Shown: piece after piece, positions 11,620 through 22,299 of the stretch
Position numbering within the stretch: position 1 is the first letter of the stretch
How the letters are laid out: each line of letters opens with the position of its first letter
NCBI GenBank assembly: GCA_016647705.1
Contig: CM028338.1
Span: forward strand, 14,592,240-14,656,239
Direction of reading: 5' to 3'
Length of the DNA stretch: 64,000 nt
From: Eucommia ulmoides
Taxonomy: Eukaryota > Streptophyta > Magnoliopsida > Garryales > Eucommiaceae
The notes under the pieces: generated by a model
What the model was told of the DNA's origin: nothing
Database searches by the model: none
What the model saw: the letters and a program-made list of their open reading frames with translations, nothing else
Made by a program: the position numbers and the translations under genes

Positions 11620-11633
11620 TGAGTTTGGGGGTA
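11618..11633 (+). other. Terminal polypurine tract of element C
   Basis: The tract TTTGAGTTTGGGGGTA ends at 11633 and is followed not by TGATAGG (the LTR start) but by the target copy TAAAC and solo-LTR-B sequence. This is the observation that makes C a one-LTR insertion. Confidence 0.7.
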
Positions 11634-11939
11634 TAAACCAAACAACTACATCGATCCCTAGCTAATATTTATCTAATTTAACATGATCTTGGCTATTGAA
11701 ACATTAAACCAAGAAAGATTCACCATCATCTACAATAAAAAATTACATTACAAAGAGAGAAACAAAGAGAGAAAGATCAAATCTTAAAGTGGAGTGATCC
11801 ATTGTAATCAAAGATCGATCCGCCAATGTTTCCTTTTCTCCGGATGATGAATATCCTCTTTGAGCTCTTCAAGATTGGCCAAGGATCAAGTCCTAAGGGT
11901 TAGGGACGTCCAAGCGTCCCTTTGGAAGTGGGAGAATGG

Positions 11940-11953
11940 GTTTTATAGGAGTA
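11940..11953 (-). promoter_or_regulatory. TATA box of solo LTR B
   Basis: The minus strand reads CTCCTATAAAACCCATTC here, downstream (in LTR orientation) of the palindromes at 12001-12160, matching the layout of LTR C. Confidence 0.55.
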
Positions 11954-12000
11954 AGGTTTCAAAAATATCTAAAAATATCTCTTTCTCTGTGCAGAGCTGA

Positions 12001-12160
12001 CCGCCGCGGCGGTGGGTAAGTCAGTTGCCTTACATAACTCTTTGATCTTTCACTGCCGCGACAGTGAAGCCTTATCAATATATCCTGTATCTCTACCGCC
12101 GCGGTGGTGGGACTTTGTGCAGAAACAACCCCTCTCTGCATTTTCACTGCCGCGGCAGTG
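12001..12160 (-). promoter_or_regulatory. Four alternating GC-rich palindromes upstream of the LTR B TATA box
   Basis: In order: CCGCCGCGGCGG (12001-12012), CACTGCCGCGACAGTG (12051-12066), ACCGCCGCGGTGGT (12095-12108) and CACTGCCGCGGCAGTG (12145-12160). Two types alternate and all share a CCGCG(G/A) core. They stand out against AT-rich surroundings. Confidence 0.7.
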
Positions 12161-12358
12161 GATCTTGTGCTCTTGAAACCTTGTTCTCTCATCGTTTCTT
12201 TACCGTTTTCCCACTGTTTCACTCGTTTGTCACTCGTTTACGTCACTACACCTGAATTACATAAAAACTAATGAAAACGAAATTAAGTGTCACTAATTTA
12301 CTCGAAAACTACCAAATTCAATTTAAAAGTAGATGGGTAAATTATACCTATCAGTGTT

Positions 12359-12900
12359 ATATCACAAATACCCCTTCGTAAACTGTTTTTGATCAAATAT
12401 CGGCTAAGTCTCTTATACCAAGCTCTAGGAGCTTGTTTGAGCTCATACAAAGCCTTGCAAAGTTTAAGTACGTGATTGAGAAATTTATCACTTTCAAATC
12501 CCGAGGGTTGTTCCACATAAACTTCTTCTGCTAGAAAGCCATTTAGAAATGCACTTTTAACATCCATTTGATATAACTTAAAATTATGTGAACATGCAAA
12601 AGCGAGTAGCATTCTAATTGCTTCTAGTCTAGCAACATGAGCATAGGTTTCATCATAATCAATTCATTTCTCTTGATTATAGCCATGTGCTACTAATCTT
12701 GCTTTGTTTTTAATTACCATGCGAGATTCATCCTTTTTATTTCTAAAAACCCATTTAGTTCCAATAACTGGATGAAAATCCAATTTCGGAATAGGACACC
12801 ATAATTTGTTCCACTCAAATTCAACTAACTCATCTTGCATTGCGGAAATTCAAGATTCATCAGTTAACGCCTCATCTACATTCTTAGGCTCAATTTGAGA
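12359..12900 (-). pseudogene. Copia-1 pol, N-terminal reverse transcriptase
   Basis: Copia RT motifs are plain: LYQMDVKSAFLNG (with a metal-binding aspartate), EEVYVEQPSGFE and KALYELKQAPRAWY, all in one minus-strand frame up to about 12612. In the frames above it are the sequence leading to CNKARLVAQGY-type text and a WxxAMQDEL-like start, broken by stops (for example in the codons at 12660-12670 and 12850). RT is cut by solo LTR B at 12353 and resumes at 7257 with YVDD. Confidence 0.88.
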
Positions 12901-14400
12901 TAAGAAAGCAAGATTAATTATATCCCTAAGAGAAGAACGAGTACTTACACCTCTTTCAAAATTACCGATGATTTCTTTTACCAAATGTCCCGGTACTGTC
13001 TTTATAGCTCGTGGTAAAGTCGAATTATTTTCCTTAGGTTCATCCTCTTATTAGGACTCCTTAGGTACATTATCACCTTGGTTTTGCTTATTGGAAATGC
13101 CTGCATCATCATAATCCAAAAATTTTCTCGACAAGAATTGATCAGGTTCTTCAAAAATAACATGCATAGTTTCTTCTACTACTAACGTAAGTTTATTGTA
13201 AACTTTATAAGCCTTACTGTTAGTAGCATATCCAAGGAACATCCCAAAATCAAATTTAGCATCAAATTTACTAAGATTTTCCTTGTCATTTAAAATAAAA
13301 CACTTACATCCAAATACTTTAAAATATGAAATATTAGGAGTCTTACCATTCCAGATTCATATGGGGTTTTGCTGAACCCTCTACGGATCGAAACCCGATT
13401 CACCACATGGCAAGCCGTACTTACTACTTTAGCCCAGAAGTAGATTGATAAGCGATTTTTATTAAGCATCGTTCTGGCTATTTCTTGAAGCATCCTATTC
13501 TTCTTTTCCACCACACCATTTTATTGTGGTAATCTTGGTGCAGAAAAGTTATGAGCATAACCACGCTCATCACAATAACTTACCACATTATCATTCTTAA
13601 ACTTTCTACCTCTGTCATTTCGAATATTAATAATGGAACATTGCTTCTCATTATGAACACGTTTACAAAATTTAGCAAGAACAAAAGCAACCTCACTTTT
13701 CTTAGTAAGAAAAAATACACAGGTAAGTCTAGAATAATCAGCAATTATAACGAAAGCATAAAATTTACCACCAAAACTAGCAACTAATTTTGGACCAAAC
13801 AAATCAAGATGCAACAATTCAAGACATCTAGACGTGGACGTGTGTATCTTTTTCTTAAATGATGATCTAACCTGCTTGCCTAATTGACATGCATCACATA
13901 CTTTATCTTTCATAAATTTCAAATCAGGTAGGCCACGTACGAGACTCTTCTTAGATAAATTAGAGATTAACTCCATACTAGTATGCCCAAGTCTCTTATG
14001 CCATAACCAACTATTTTCAGACAAAGTATTCAAACAAAATAATTTTTGAGAATTAAAATCATCAAATGAGCAAGTATAAATATTCTCAAAATATGATGGA
14101 ACTAACAAAATACTATTATTATGACTATTTTTAATAATGCACTTATCATGATCAAATATAACATTATAGGCCTTATCACATAGTTGACTAATACTAAGAA
14201 AATTATGTTTATGTCCATCAACTAGTAACACATCTTTTATAATAGTAGTACCATTATCGATATTTTTACCCTTTGCGTTGTCTCCAAAAGTCACATGACC
14301 TCCATTCTTAGGTGTCAAAGATGTAGATTTTCCTTTGTCTCCCGTCATGTGTCGAGAACAAGCACTGTCTAGGAACCATTTGTCCTTGCTTATTGAAGCT
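12900..14400 (-). pseudogene. Copia-1 pol: protease, GAG-pre-integrase and integrase
   Basis: Near 14380-14350 the minus strand reads WFLDSACSRHMTGD, the copia aspartic-protease active site (DSA form). A single frame (about 14348-13521, 275 residues from its first Met) then holds the pre-integrase zinc-binding box WHKRLGHTS...CDAC and the integrase core with LHLDLFGP (first acidic residue) and NDRGRKF, where most relatives have SDHG-x-EF. It stops at the residue before the NGxxERKNR block. The next frame (13514-13290) continues VEKKNRMLQEIARTML, and 13242-13051 continues FLGYATNSKAYKVYN. Frameshifts separate the three pieces, so no intact polyprotein is possible. Confidence 0.9.
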
Positions 14401-14436
14401 TTTAGAATAACCTACAAGGAGCATCTCAAATAGTTC

Positions 14437-15884
14437 CTAAGTAGTACCCAGTCTAAGTAGGTCCGATCTTGTTAGTCGGGATAATTTTAGTTCCTTTTGG
14501 AACCCAAACTTGTCTACAATTAGATATTTTAGCAAAACATCTACGAATAGTATGCCCCACAACATTACATTTAAAACATCTAACAAAATCCTTAGTTTTA
14601 GAAAAGAATTTGTGAAAACATTTTTCTTTAAGATTTTTTTGAAATCCAATACCGGCTTTATCAAAAATTCGACGTGAACTTCCTAAAAGCATTTTCAAGT
14701 TATTTTCAATGCCAGTGAATTTGAGAACAATTAAATGCAAATCCATCAACTTGGATTTCAATTCATTATTTTCAGATTCGTAGTCCATCACTTACTTGTT
14801 TAATATATTAATTGTACTTTGAAAGACATTTATTTTATAATATTGGTTTTTATAATCATGAGAAAGTTCTTGATAAACTTCAAATAATTCATCAAAATCT
14901 AAAGAACAAGAACTTGAATATTTAGTTACCTCACCACCAATGGCCATCAATGCAAACATAGATATATCTTCACTATCTTATTTTTTCGAGCTACTTGATT
15001 CATTATTATCCCAAGCAGCCTTCATAGATTTCTTCTTACTCTTCTTTGCTCTTTTTTTTTTCTTTTTCTTTTTATTTATCCTTCTTCTGTTGGAGACAAT
15101 CATTTTGAAAGTGGCCGGTCTTATGACTGTTGTAACATTCTACTTTAGTCATGTTGAGGTTTCTTCTTCTGCGGAATGTGTGCCGAGTCATTCTTCCAAA
15201 ATTCTTTGTGAGAAATGCCACATCTTTCTCTTGCTCACTGTCAAAACTTTCATTATCACTGTTATCATCTTCTTCAATTTTCTGAGCTTTTAGCGCCAAG
15301 GATTTCCTCTTGCTATTTCTGGTGTTATCCTTATATCCTTTAATCACCACTTAATGAGTCACCAATTTGCTTATGAGATCATCAATTTCGTATTTTCCAA
15401 GATCCTTAGTTTCCTCAATTGCCGACACTTTTGACCCCTATATTTTTGTTAAAGATCTTAGGACCTTTCGAACTCCATCCTCCATGGAGTGTGACTTTCC
15501 AAGTTAACTCAAGTGATTGTAAATGTTGTTGAAGAGAGTATATATCTCATGAATCATTTCAGTTTCTTCCATTTTGAACATTTCAAATTTCCTAATAAGA
15601 GCGTTAACTTTTGATTGCTTCACTTGACTTGTCCCTTCGTGGGTAACTTGTAGCTTATCCCACATCTCCTTTGCAGATTTACAACTTGAAACTCTAGAAT
15701 ATTCATTAGCATCTAAATAGAAAAATAGAATGTTAATAGCTTGAGAGTTTATAGAGAGTTTCTGCTTATCAGAAGCAGTTAGTTGTTTTTTTTTCTTCTC
15801 GACTCCATTTTCTATTAGAATAAATGGACCATCCTCGATTGTTAGCCACACATCATAATTTGTAGCCTGAAGGAAGGCTATCAT
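14437..15884 (-). pseudogene. Copia-1 gag
   Basis: Three frames read leftwards. 15884-15504 is the gag capsid-like domain (UBN2/Retrotran_gag family) with YDVWLTIEDGP, SCKSAKEMWDKL and HEGTSQVKQSK. 15350-15072 contains acidic and basic stretches and a zinc-knuckle relic CYNSHKTGHFQNDC whose second cysteine is lost. 14791-14453 contains an intact CCHC knuckle CFKCNVVGHTIRRC followed by VWVPKGTK. Lysine-rich coding appears as a long T-run near 15050. Stops and frameshifts between pieces make it non-functional. The region 14800-15070 shows only fragments. Confidence 0.85.
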
Positions 15885-16011
15885 TCTGTCTTTTCAGAAC
15901 AAATAACTTTCACTTGCAAACAATGGTGGTCGGTATATAGACTGCCCCTCAGCTAGTGTGTGCCTATTATGTGCGTCATTTAATCTTTTTTAGATAAGTG
16001 TGTCGAGCTAA

Positions 16012-16029
16012 ACCAGTTTTGATGCCAGT
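16012..16029 (-). other. Primer binding site of copia-1 (initiator-Met tRNA type)
   Basis: Two bases after the 5' LTR end (minus strand) comes TGGCATCAAAACTGG, a mutated form of TGGTATCAGAGC plus TGG, the complement of plant initiator tRNA-Met. Copia-2 has the comparable site TGTACCAGAGCTGG at the same place. Confidence 0.65.
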
Positions 16030-17111
16030 TGTTGGCCTAGTAAGCTACCCAATATGGGCGTGAATTGGGTAGATAAAAAATTATCAGAGAAAATATTTCA
16101 AAAATCCAAATAATTAATTTTAATCCTAAATTAATTATTATCTTTATATCACAATAGAAGTATAAAATCAGCTAGGTGCACACCAAATAACAAAAATAAA
16201 TAATGAAAAATAGCAGTACACCATAAATTTATACTGGTTCACCAAGCTACTCTTGGTTAATCCAGTCCCCAGAGCTCCACGGAGAGTCGCACCCACTAAA
16301 CTCAAGATTCCTTTAAATTTAGGTAGGAACCAAATCCTCATAAAGATTCTTTTCACAAGCTCATAATCAACCTTTATAAATTCATTTTCTCAGACTCAGG
16401 AATAACCTCTAGTTTTTACAGGCTTAAGAATATCTTAATTCTTTTTATACTTTAGGCTAAAGAATCAAAACCTCACAAACACTGTAAATATCCTTTTACC
16501 CGGTAAGGATTGAACTGTTACAAAATTTCTCACAAATCAATTCAATCCAGGAAGAATTACTACATCAATCTCTTTACAGGAAGAGACTGAAATTACCTAC
16601 CCTTAGATTAAATACTCCCAATAGTATTCGATCCGTCACTCAACTCATCAATTACAAATTGATAAGTGATTTTTCTCACTCAGAGCTTCTACCACCCTAG
16701 ATAAATTAAAACTCAATTAATATCCCAAAAGTAGTGATAGAAAAGTGAGATATTCAAAATCTGATTTAAACAAAAATATGGTAGCACGTAATTGAACACG
16801 TAATTAGATTTCTTTAAGAAATTATTTCAAAAATATTTTTTCAATAAAAAATTGGAAAACAATTTCAAAGATCAAATTCAAAATATAATCAAGCAATCAA
16901 TCAATAGAAATTAATTTGGAAAGATCTCACCCGGAATCTACCGAAAGAATAATGATAGCAATAAAACTTCAGATCGGTAGCAACAATAATCCACAACAAA
17001 TCATTCTCAAGAATACTCTCAAAAAAGATCTTACAACTCAATCAATATGATTACTCTTAAAAAGCTTAGTGTATTTCTCTTGATGTCTCTTTAATATGAA
17101 AAATGTATGTC

Positions 17112-17121
17112 TATATAAAAG
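17112..17121 (-). promoter_or_regulatory. TATA box of the copia-1 5' LTR
   Basis: The minus strand reads CCCTTTTATATAGACATAC, with its U3 palindrome array several hundred bases upstream. The same sequence is present in the other LTR near 3181, and a plus-strand relative is at 42177. Confidence 0.5.
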
Positions 17122-17491
17122 GGAATAAAATAAACTCTCTAACGGTTATTTCTCACTTGTTATGTCATTTAATTGCTCTTATAGACCCCTTATATCATTA
17201 AGACTTCATCCTAATTCAAATCACTTAATTAAAGCTTTTAAACTTCTCAATTAAGCCACCCAAATATTTCTCAATCACAATTAGATAGGATAGAAAGAAT
17301 TACATGTACCAAATTGAAAAATATTCAAACTTAATGAACCATATCTATAGGGATATCATAATATATGTTGCATATTTTAAATAACATTAAATCCCTAAAA
17401 TATCTCTCAGATCTTAACCATAAAACGGCTAGTAACGGCTACTTTTAGAATAAAATTCGGAATTCCACAAAATCCTGAAACAATATCATAA

Positions 17492-17790
17492 GTCGACTTA
17501 CCAAGGATCATCGGTCGACCGCTCGATTCAAGATGTAGCCAAGCCAAAATTCCATTGTCCATCGATCGACCTATATGTCAACCTAGAGATTTAGAGAGTT
17601 ACATTTTTGGTCACAGGTCGACCACCCGGTCGACTTATCGATTCAGAGAGTTTACCATTTAAGCTCAGGTCGACCTACCTGTTGACCGAGAGATTTAGAG
17701 ACTTTTCCTTCTATGCTCCAGTCGACCTATCTGTCGACCGAAATATTTAGAGACTTTTTCTTCTATGCTCCGGTCGACTTACCTGTTGAC
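17492..17790 (-). promoter_or_regulatory. Paired GTCGAC palindromes, U3 of the copia-1 5' LTR
   Basis: Motif starts at 17492/17514 are 22 bp apart. Pairs 17565/17577, 17721/17733 and 17773/17785 are each 12 bp apart, with two more pairs between about 17619 and 17685. Compared with the 3' LTR there is one additional pair (17721/17733), so pairs are gained or lost as units. Confidence 0.75.
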
Positions 17791-18261
17791 TTATTAATGC
17801 TGGAAACTTTTCTAAATTCGTTTTTAATTCATTCTCATCGACATTTTTGCCCCTTTAACCAATTTCTTTTCTCGATTAGCTCTACTAAATTCTAAAATTC
17901 AATTTTAATTGATTATCAATATTTCTTTCCCAATTTCACATAGGAGCAAATAATTCAACTAATTAGGATCCTATAAAAATCACACATATTTATAAAAATT
18001 ATTTAAAAAACTTTTTGTGTCGTGTGTAATCCTAATTGGGATATTAAGAGTTGAAATTTAACTTGAGTTGTTTTTTCTAGGTTCTTCAAATCCTTCAACA
18101 TCTTAATCCTTCTTGACCTTTGTCATCATCTTTTAGTATCCATTCATTACTTGTCATTATATCTTTGTCATTGGAACTAATAAGCTGAAACACTCAATTA
18201 AACCGTTAGTTCCACAAAAAATATCAACATTTAATTGTGCATCAAAATTTTAGGATCAACA

Positions 18262-18900
18262 CAATTAATTTATTAACCCCTCAAATTTTTAAATATCAAA
18301 ATTGTCACACTAATTATCACATTTGGCCTAACAATACATGAATTATACGTATACAATTATTCTATCACAAAAGACCGAATTTCTATATTGTCAACGACTA
18401 TCCTCTACTATGACTCTACTTAACGCTAATAGTGGACCAATATCTATCTAAATTTTTTAAGATGAAATATTTTATCTATGTATTGTCTTCAGAATACAAA
18501 AATAATTTATGAATTAAGTATTTTTATCAGTATCCACTTTCAAAAGAAATAGAGCCACTCTGAGTAGTATAAGAATCCCACAAGTTTTATCTATGTACTG
18601 TCTTAAAAGTCAACACGTGGTATAAACCACCATATCTATGTACTGTCTTAAAATTTTATTAGATCCATTAAACATCATAAAACTATCAATTTTCATCTAC
18701 AATTTTTTTAATAATTTAATATAACAATATAATTTTATATAGAAGACAGTAAACACCTTTAAACAGATCTTTCAAATCAATGACATATCCTATGATCCAC
18801 TACTAACACGACACTCACCATGTCTTACTTAACTTACTCTTGATAATGGATACCATAACTCAAGTCTAGGGTGGTCGTATACCTAAGCTCTGATATCAAT
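18262..18900 (-). mobile_element. Body of gypsy-type element D, PBS-proximal part
   Basis: Non-coding sequence between the copia-1 target duplicate and the D PBS. It has three direct repeats of TATCTATGTACTGTCTTAAA-type text near 18474, 18580 and 18634. No gag start or other coding signature was seen. On the other side of copia-1 the body continues at 2114. Confidence 0.55.
18887..18898 (-). other. Primer binding site of element D
   Basis: Two bases after the LTR end the minus strand reads TGATATCAGAGC, one mismatch from TGGTATCAGAGC, the complement of plant initiator tRNA-Met. This establishes the 5' LTR and orientation of element D. Confidence 0.75.
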
Positions 18901-20590
18901 TGTAACGATCTGGTTTCCCAAGGTCAACACTTGGTTGCTCCTAAAGAGAATTAACTAAAATTCTGCAATAAATATTTACACACCTATAAATCTGATAAAC
19001 TTAAAAACTATGCCGATAATTATAATTATCCATTAACCGGATTTTCTTTTTTCAATAATTAGCACTATCTACAACTATTATAAATTATACACAAATATGA
19101 CAACAATAATTAAAATCATTACAAAAATTAAATACAAGTCTAAATAAAATTTCTAGCACGGCTCTATTTTCGTAAATCCTGCAATAAATACTATATATGA
19201 GCCAACGCTTAGTAGAATTTTAACCCCTTTAATATATATATTCAACTAATCTGACAAATAAAACGTAGATATATATCTCACATAATTGCCACAAAATATA
19301 CAATCATAAATATTTCATGAACATCAACAATTATAAATAAACAACTATTATAACATAGACCACACAATAAATAGAAAAAATAAATACAAATATTAAAGAG
19401 ATCAAGAATCCTACCTAAAATCAAAATTTGATAATTAAGCGAAATTTTTGAGAATTGGTGTTGGCCTAAAGAGCAACCCAAGAGGGGGTGAATTGGGTAG
19501 TTACAAAATTTAAACAAATAATAATTTGAACACTTAATTATCAAATATTCAATTTGTCTAAATTGATTATTATCTTAGTTACACGGCGGATAACTGTTTA
19601 ATAGTAAGTGCATACCCAAACACAATATAATAAAAAGTAAACAATGTAGCACACCAAAATATATCCTAGTTTAGTAAGCTAGCCTTACCTAATCTAGTCT
19701 CTCGAGCTCCATGGAGATTTTCACCCACTAAACCCCTTATTCTTTTACCAGTAGGAAGCAAACACTTACACTGACTCTTTTACAAGCACAAAATCAACCT
19801 TTACAAATTTTATCCTTTTCCCAGGCCAAAGATGAACTCCATATTTTTATCAGGCTAAAAATTAACCTCACCACACTTTGAAGTATCCTTTTCACAGGTA
19901 AGTATTAAACCTTTACAATTCACTCAAAAGACATAATTAAATTGCAGGGAGAATCAAAACCTAATTCTTTTTAAGGGAAAAGCATAACCTAATCTTTTTG
20001 CAGTACAAAAATCAACCCCTAATCTTTTTCATAGAAAAAATATCAAAACCTAGCTATCCTGACTAAACACCGTCCTAGATGTGTCTAATCCGCTCAAACT
20101 CACAAATACAGAAAAATATGAGTTATTTCCCATGAAGAGCTTCTACCACCTCAATACAGATATACTCAATTAATATCTTAAAAATTAATACGTGATAGAT
20201 ACAATGTGAGGCAAATAAAATACAATTAAATAAATAAGTGGGTAGCATAATTTAGAAGAGTATGTAATAAGATAATCAAACAAAATTATTTAAAAATAAA
20301 TAAATCAGGCTTTTAATTTTGAAAACAATTTTCTAACAATCTTATGACCAAGCAATCAATAATAATATGAATTCAAAATAAAGAACAAAAGCTTGGAAAG
20401 ATCTCATCAGGAAAACACTGAAGATGGAAATAGAATTGCAATAGAGCACAAATCGGTGACGCCAAATCAACAACGTTTTAGATCAAGAACTTAGGACAAA
20501 TATCTCACCGAAATCTCAGTGTAAAAATCACTTTTATAAAAGCTCAAAATTGATTGTTCCTGATGTAATGTCTCTCAATCCAGTATATCT

Positions 20591-20600
20591 ATTTTTATAG
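20591..20600 (-). promoter_or_regulatory. TATA box, copia-2 3' LTR
   Basis: The minus strand reads CTATAAAAATAG, with GGTTGACC repeats upstream in U3. The equivalent in the 5' LTR is at 27921-27930. Confidence 0.5.
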
Positions 20601-20954
20601 AAAGATATCAAGCCATCCAACGACTACTTTTCAAAAGATATGCCTCTAAAGGCACTCTTAGACCCCATATAATATTATATTCCATTTTGGAGTAATCCAC
20701 TTAAAAATATCTTTTCAATTTCTCAAATAAGTCCATGAAATATTTCTTAATTTACAATCATAAAGATAGGAAGTATTAATCAACTTAAATTAAGAGAATC
20801 ATAAATTATGTGGACCAAATCAATAAGGATAATCAAATAGATGTACCATATCTTAAATCAATTCAAACCCCCCAAATCTCTTCCTTTGAATCCTAAAAAA
20901 CGAATAGATTTTGACCAAGAGACCACATCACATAAAATCAAAACTGACACTGTA

Positions 20955-21375
20955 TGTTGACCAAACCCAATATTTTGGTTGACTGAATGAATCAAAACTG
21001 AAACCAAACCAAAATTCACATCCCAATCGGTTGACCGAATTTCATATTCGGTTGACCGAATGATACAGAGCCAAAACCTTGCCAAAATCTTAAGCCTAGT
21101 TAGTTGACTGAATCTCACTATTCGGTTGACCGAATGACACAGGGTGGTTCACTTTTGCTTTGAAAAACACACTGACTCAAATAATTGACCTATTTTTTCC
21201 AATAAATTAACTGATTGATATAGGTTGGTCCAATCTTGCTTCGAAAAACTCACTGACTCAATCGGTTGACTGATTTTTCCCAATCAGTTGATTGACTGCT
21301 TCAGGGTGGTCCAATTCTGCTCCACAAAACTCACTATTTGATTCAATTAACTGATTACTTTTCTCGGTTGACCAA
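20955..21375 (-). promoter_or_regulatory. GGTTGACC motif array, U3 of the copia-2 3' LTR
   Basis: At least nine copies of GGTTGACC or near variants (AGTTGACT, GGTTGACT), many flanked as CGGTTGACCGAAT, often in pairs with starts 21-22 bp apart. The core TTGAC(C/T) is the W-box recognised by plant WRKY factors, and the 8-mer is nearly palindromic. A matching array is in the other LTR. Confidence 0.7.
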
Positions 21376-21788
21376 ATTGACCTGAAAATACAATTTTCCA
21401 TACTTGAAACCATGTTTTTCAATTAGGTAAATTATTAAATTGATTTCACATAAGAAGCACATATAAAATCATTAATTAGGATCTTAACTCTATTATTTCA
21501 ATATCAAAACATACATAAAGATAACTCATTTAAAGTGTTGTGTGCGATCCTAATTCGAGTTGTATTAAAAAATATACAGGTAGAGAGTTGTTTTCACCTA
21601 AGTTTCTTCACAGTCTTTAACACTTTTCATTTCTTCGTTGCGTCCTTCTTTGCACCCTTTATGTTTTCTTCGTGAGATATTTTTCTCAAACAACTATATG
21701 AAACTTTTTTTTGAAATACTCAACAAACACATTAATTCCACCAAAAACATCAGTAATTAATTTGTCCATCAAAACTTAGGGTTCAACA

Positions 21789-21810
21789 ATCTCTCATTTT
21801 TTTTTTTATG
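21789..21810 (-). other. Polypurine tract of copia-2
   Basis: The minus strand reads a run of A then ATGAGAGAT immediately before the 3' LTR start TGTTGAACCC, the same layout as copia-1 at 6006. Confidence 0.65.
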
Positions 21811-22299
21811 ATAACAATTAATTTTGATGTTTTCTTCAATAAAATATTTAACCACACTCCCCCTCAATCCGAGAACAGGTATTCAAACTCGTTTAAGCAT
21901 AATTTTGAAAACATAATCAAACAATTATAAAGATATGCATAAATGCTCAATTTAACCAATTTAATTAATAACGATATTCAACACAAAGCCAAACAATTAA
22001 GATATCCATTTAATCAATGCAATGCTTAGGTGAACAAATTCCTAAATATCAACTAACTCATTTAAACATCAACTTCTCACCCTTTGTCATCTTAAAAAGT
22101 AGGGGCAGAGACCAAAAAACATCACTCTAGGCATTCATCATTATGCCTAACCATACCTGAATCTTGAATAATTTTCCTGAAATGATCTTCCGCTAGAGGT
22201 TTGGTAAAGATATTGGCAAGCTTATCGGAGGTATCAATATACTCCCTTTTTTGAATGTGATCATGAATAAAATAATGTCTAATCTCTTTGTGCTTAGTT

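Larger units (their letters stand above)
7903..11633 (+). mobile_element. Element C: one-LTR, non-coding gypsy-type insertion
   Basis: The order is LTR (7903-9639), a short spacer, a PBS (9646-9664), about 2 kb without gag-pol, and a terminal polypurine tract ending GTTTGGGGGTA at 11633. No 3' LTR follows. The flanking host is solo LTR B, and TAAAC occurs on both sides (7898-7902 and 11634-11638), i.e. a perfect 5-bp target duplication set exactly at the LTR start and the PPT end. No reverse transcriptase, integrase or protease motif was seen, so it is non-autonomous. Confidence 0.8.
7258..12353 (-). mobile_element. Solo LTR B, split by element C
   Basis: A minus-strand LTR starts TGATAGGTATAA at 12353 and ends TTGTACA-like at 7258. 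It is flanked by GTGTT on both sides (7253-7257, 12354-12358), which is single in the copia pol coding sequence. Its two pieces, 7258-7902 and 11639-12353, give about 1360 bp. The sequence of the joined pieces follows the related LTR at 47189-48584 without a gap. No PBS or internal domain belongs to it, so it is a solo LTR. It is related to but distinct from A and C, sharing the end near TACTCGCAAGTATACGAGG. Confidence 0.88.
2115..18261 (-). mobile_element. Copia-1: Ty1/copia retrotransposon, disrupted
   Basis: Complete outline on the minus strand: 5' LTR 16030-18261, PBS next to 16029, gag (about 15.9-14.4 kb), protease/GAG-pre-integrase, integrase, reverse transcriptase and RNase H down to 6.5 kb, a PPT, and 3' LTR 2115-6005. 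Integrase precedes reverse transcriptase, the diagnostic copia order. Flanks are CAGTT (2110-2114) and CAATT (18262-18266), a 5-bp target duplication with one mismatch. The host sequence is the non-coding body of element D. Frameshifts, in-frame stops and two inserted LTR units (3415-5135 and 7258-12353) make it defective. Ends are TGTTG...CAACA. Confidence 0.92.
16030..18261 (-). repeat. 5' LTR of copia-1
   Basis: This 2232-bp uninterrupted LTR has minus-strand ends TGTTGATCC...GGCCAACA. It shows the target sites used by solo LTR A in the other LTR in their original single form (CATATCTATAGGG at about 17340). It carries six GTCGAC pairs (17492-17790), one more than the 3' LTR, and a TATA-like CTATATAAAA at 17112-17121. 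Confidence 0.9.
19459..21788 (-). repeat. 3' LTR of copia-2
   Basis: 2330 bp, minus-strand ends TGTTGAACCC...GGCCAACA. It includes the GGTTGACC motif array (about 20955-21375) and a TATA-like site at 20591-20600. Confidence 0.9.

Noticed and set aside
13551..13787. Plus-strand open frames opposite copia-1 integrase
   Set aside because: They are antisense shadows of the pol pseudogene on the minus strand.
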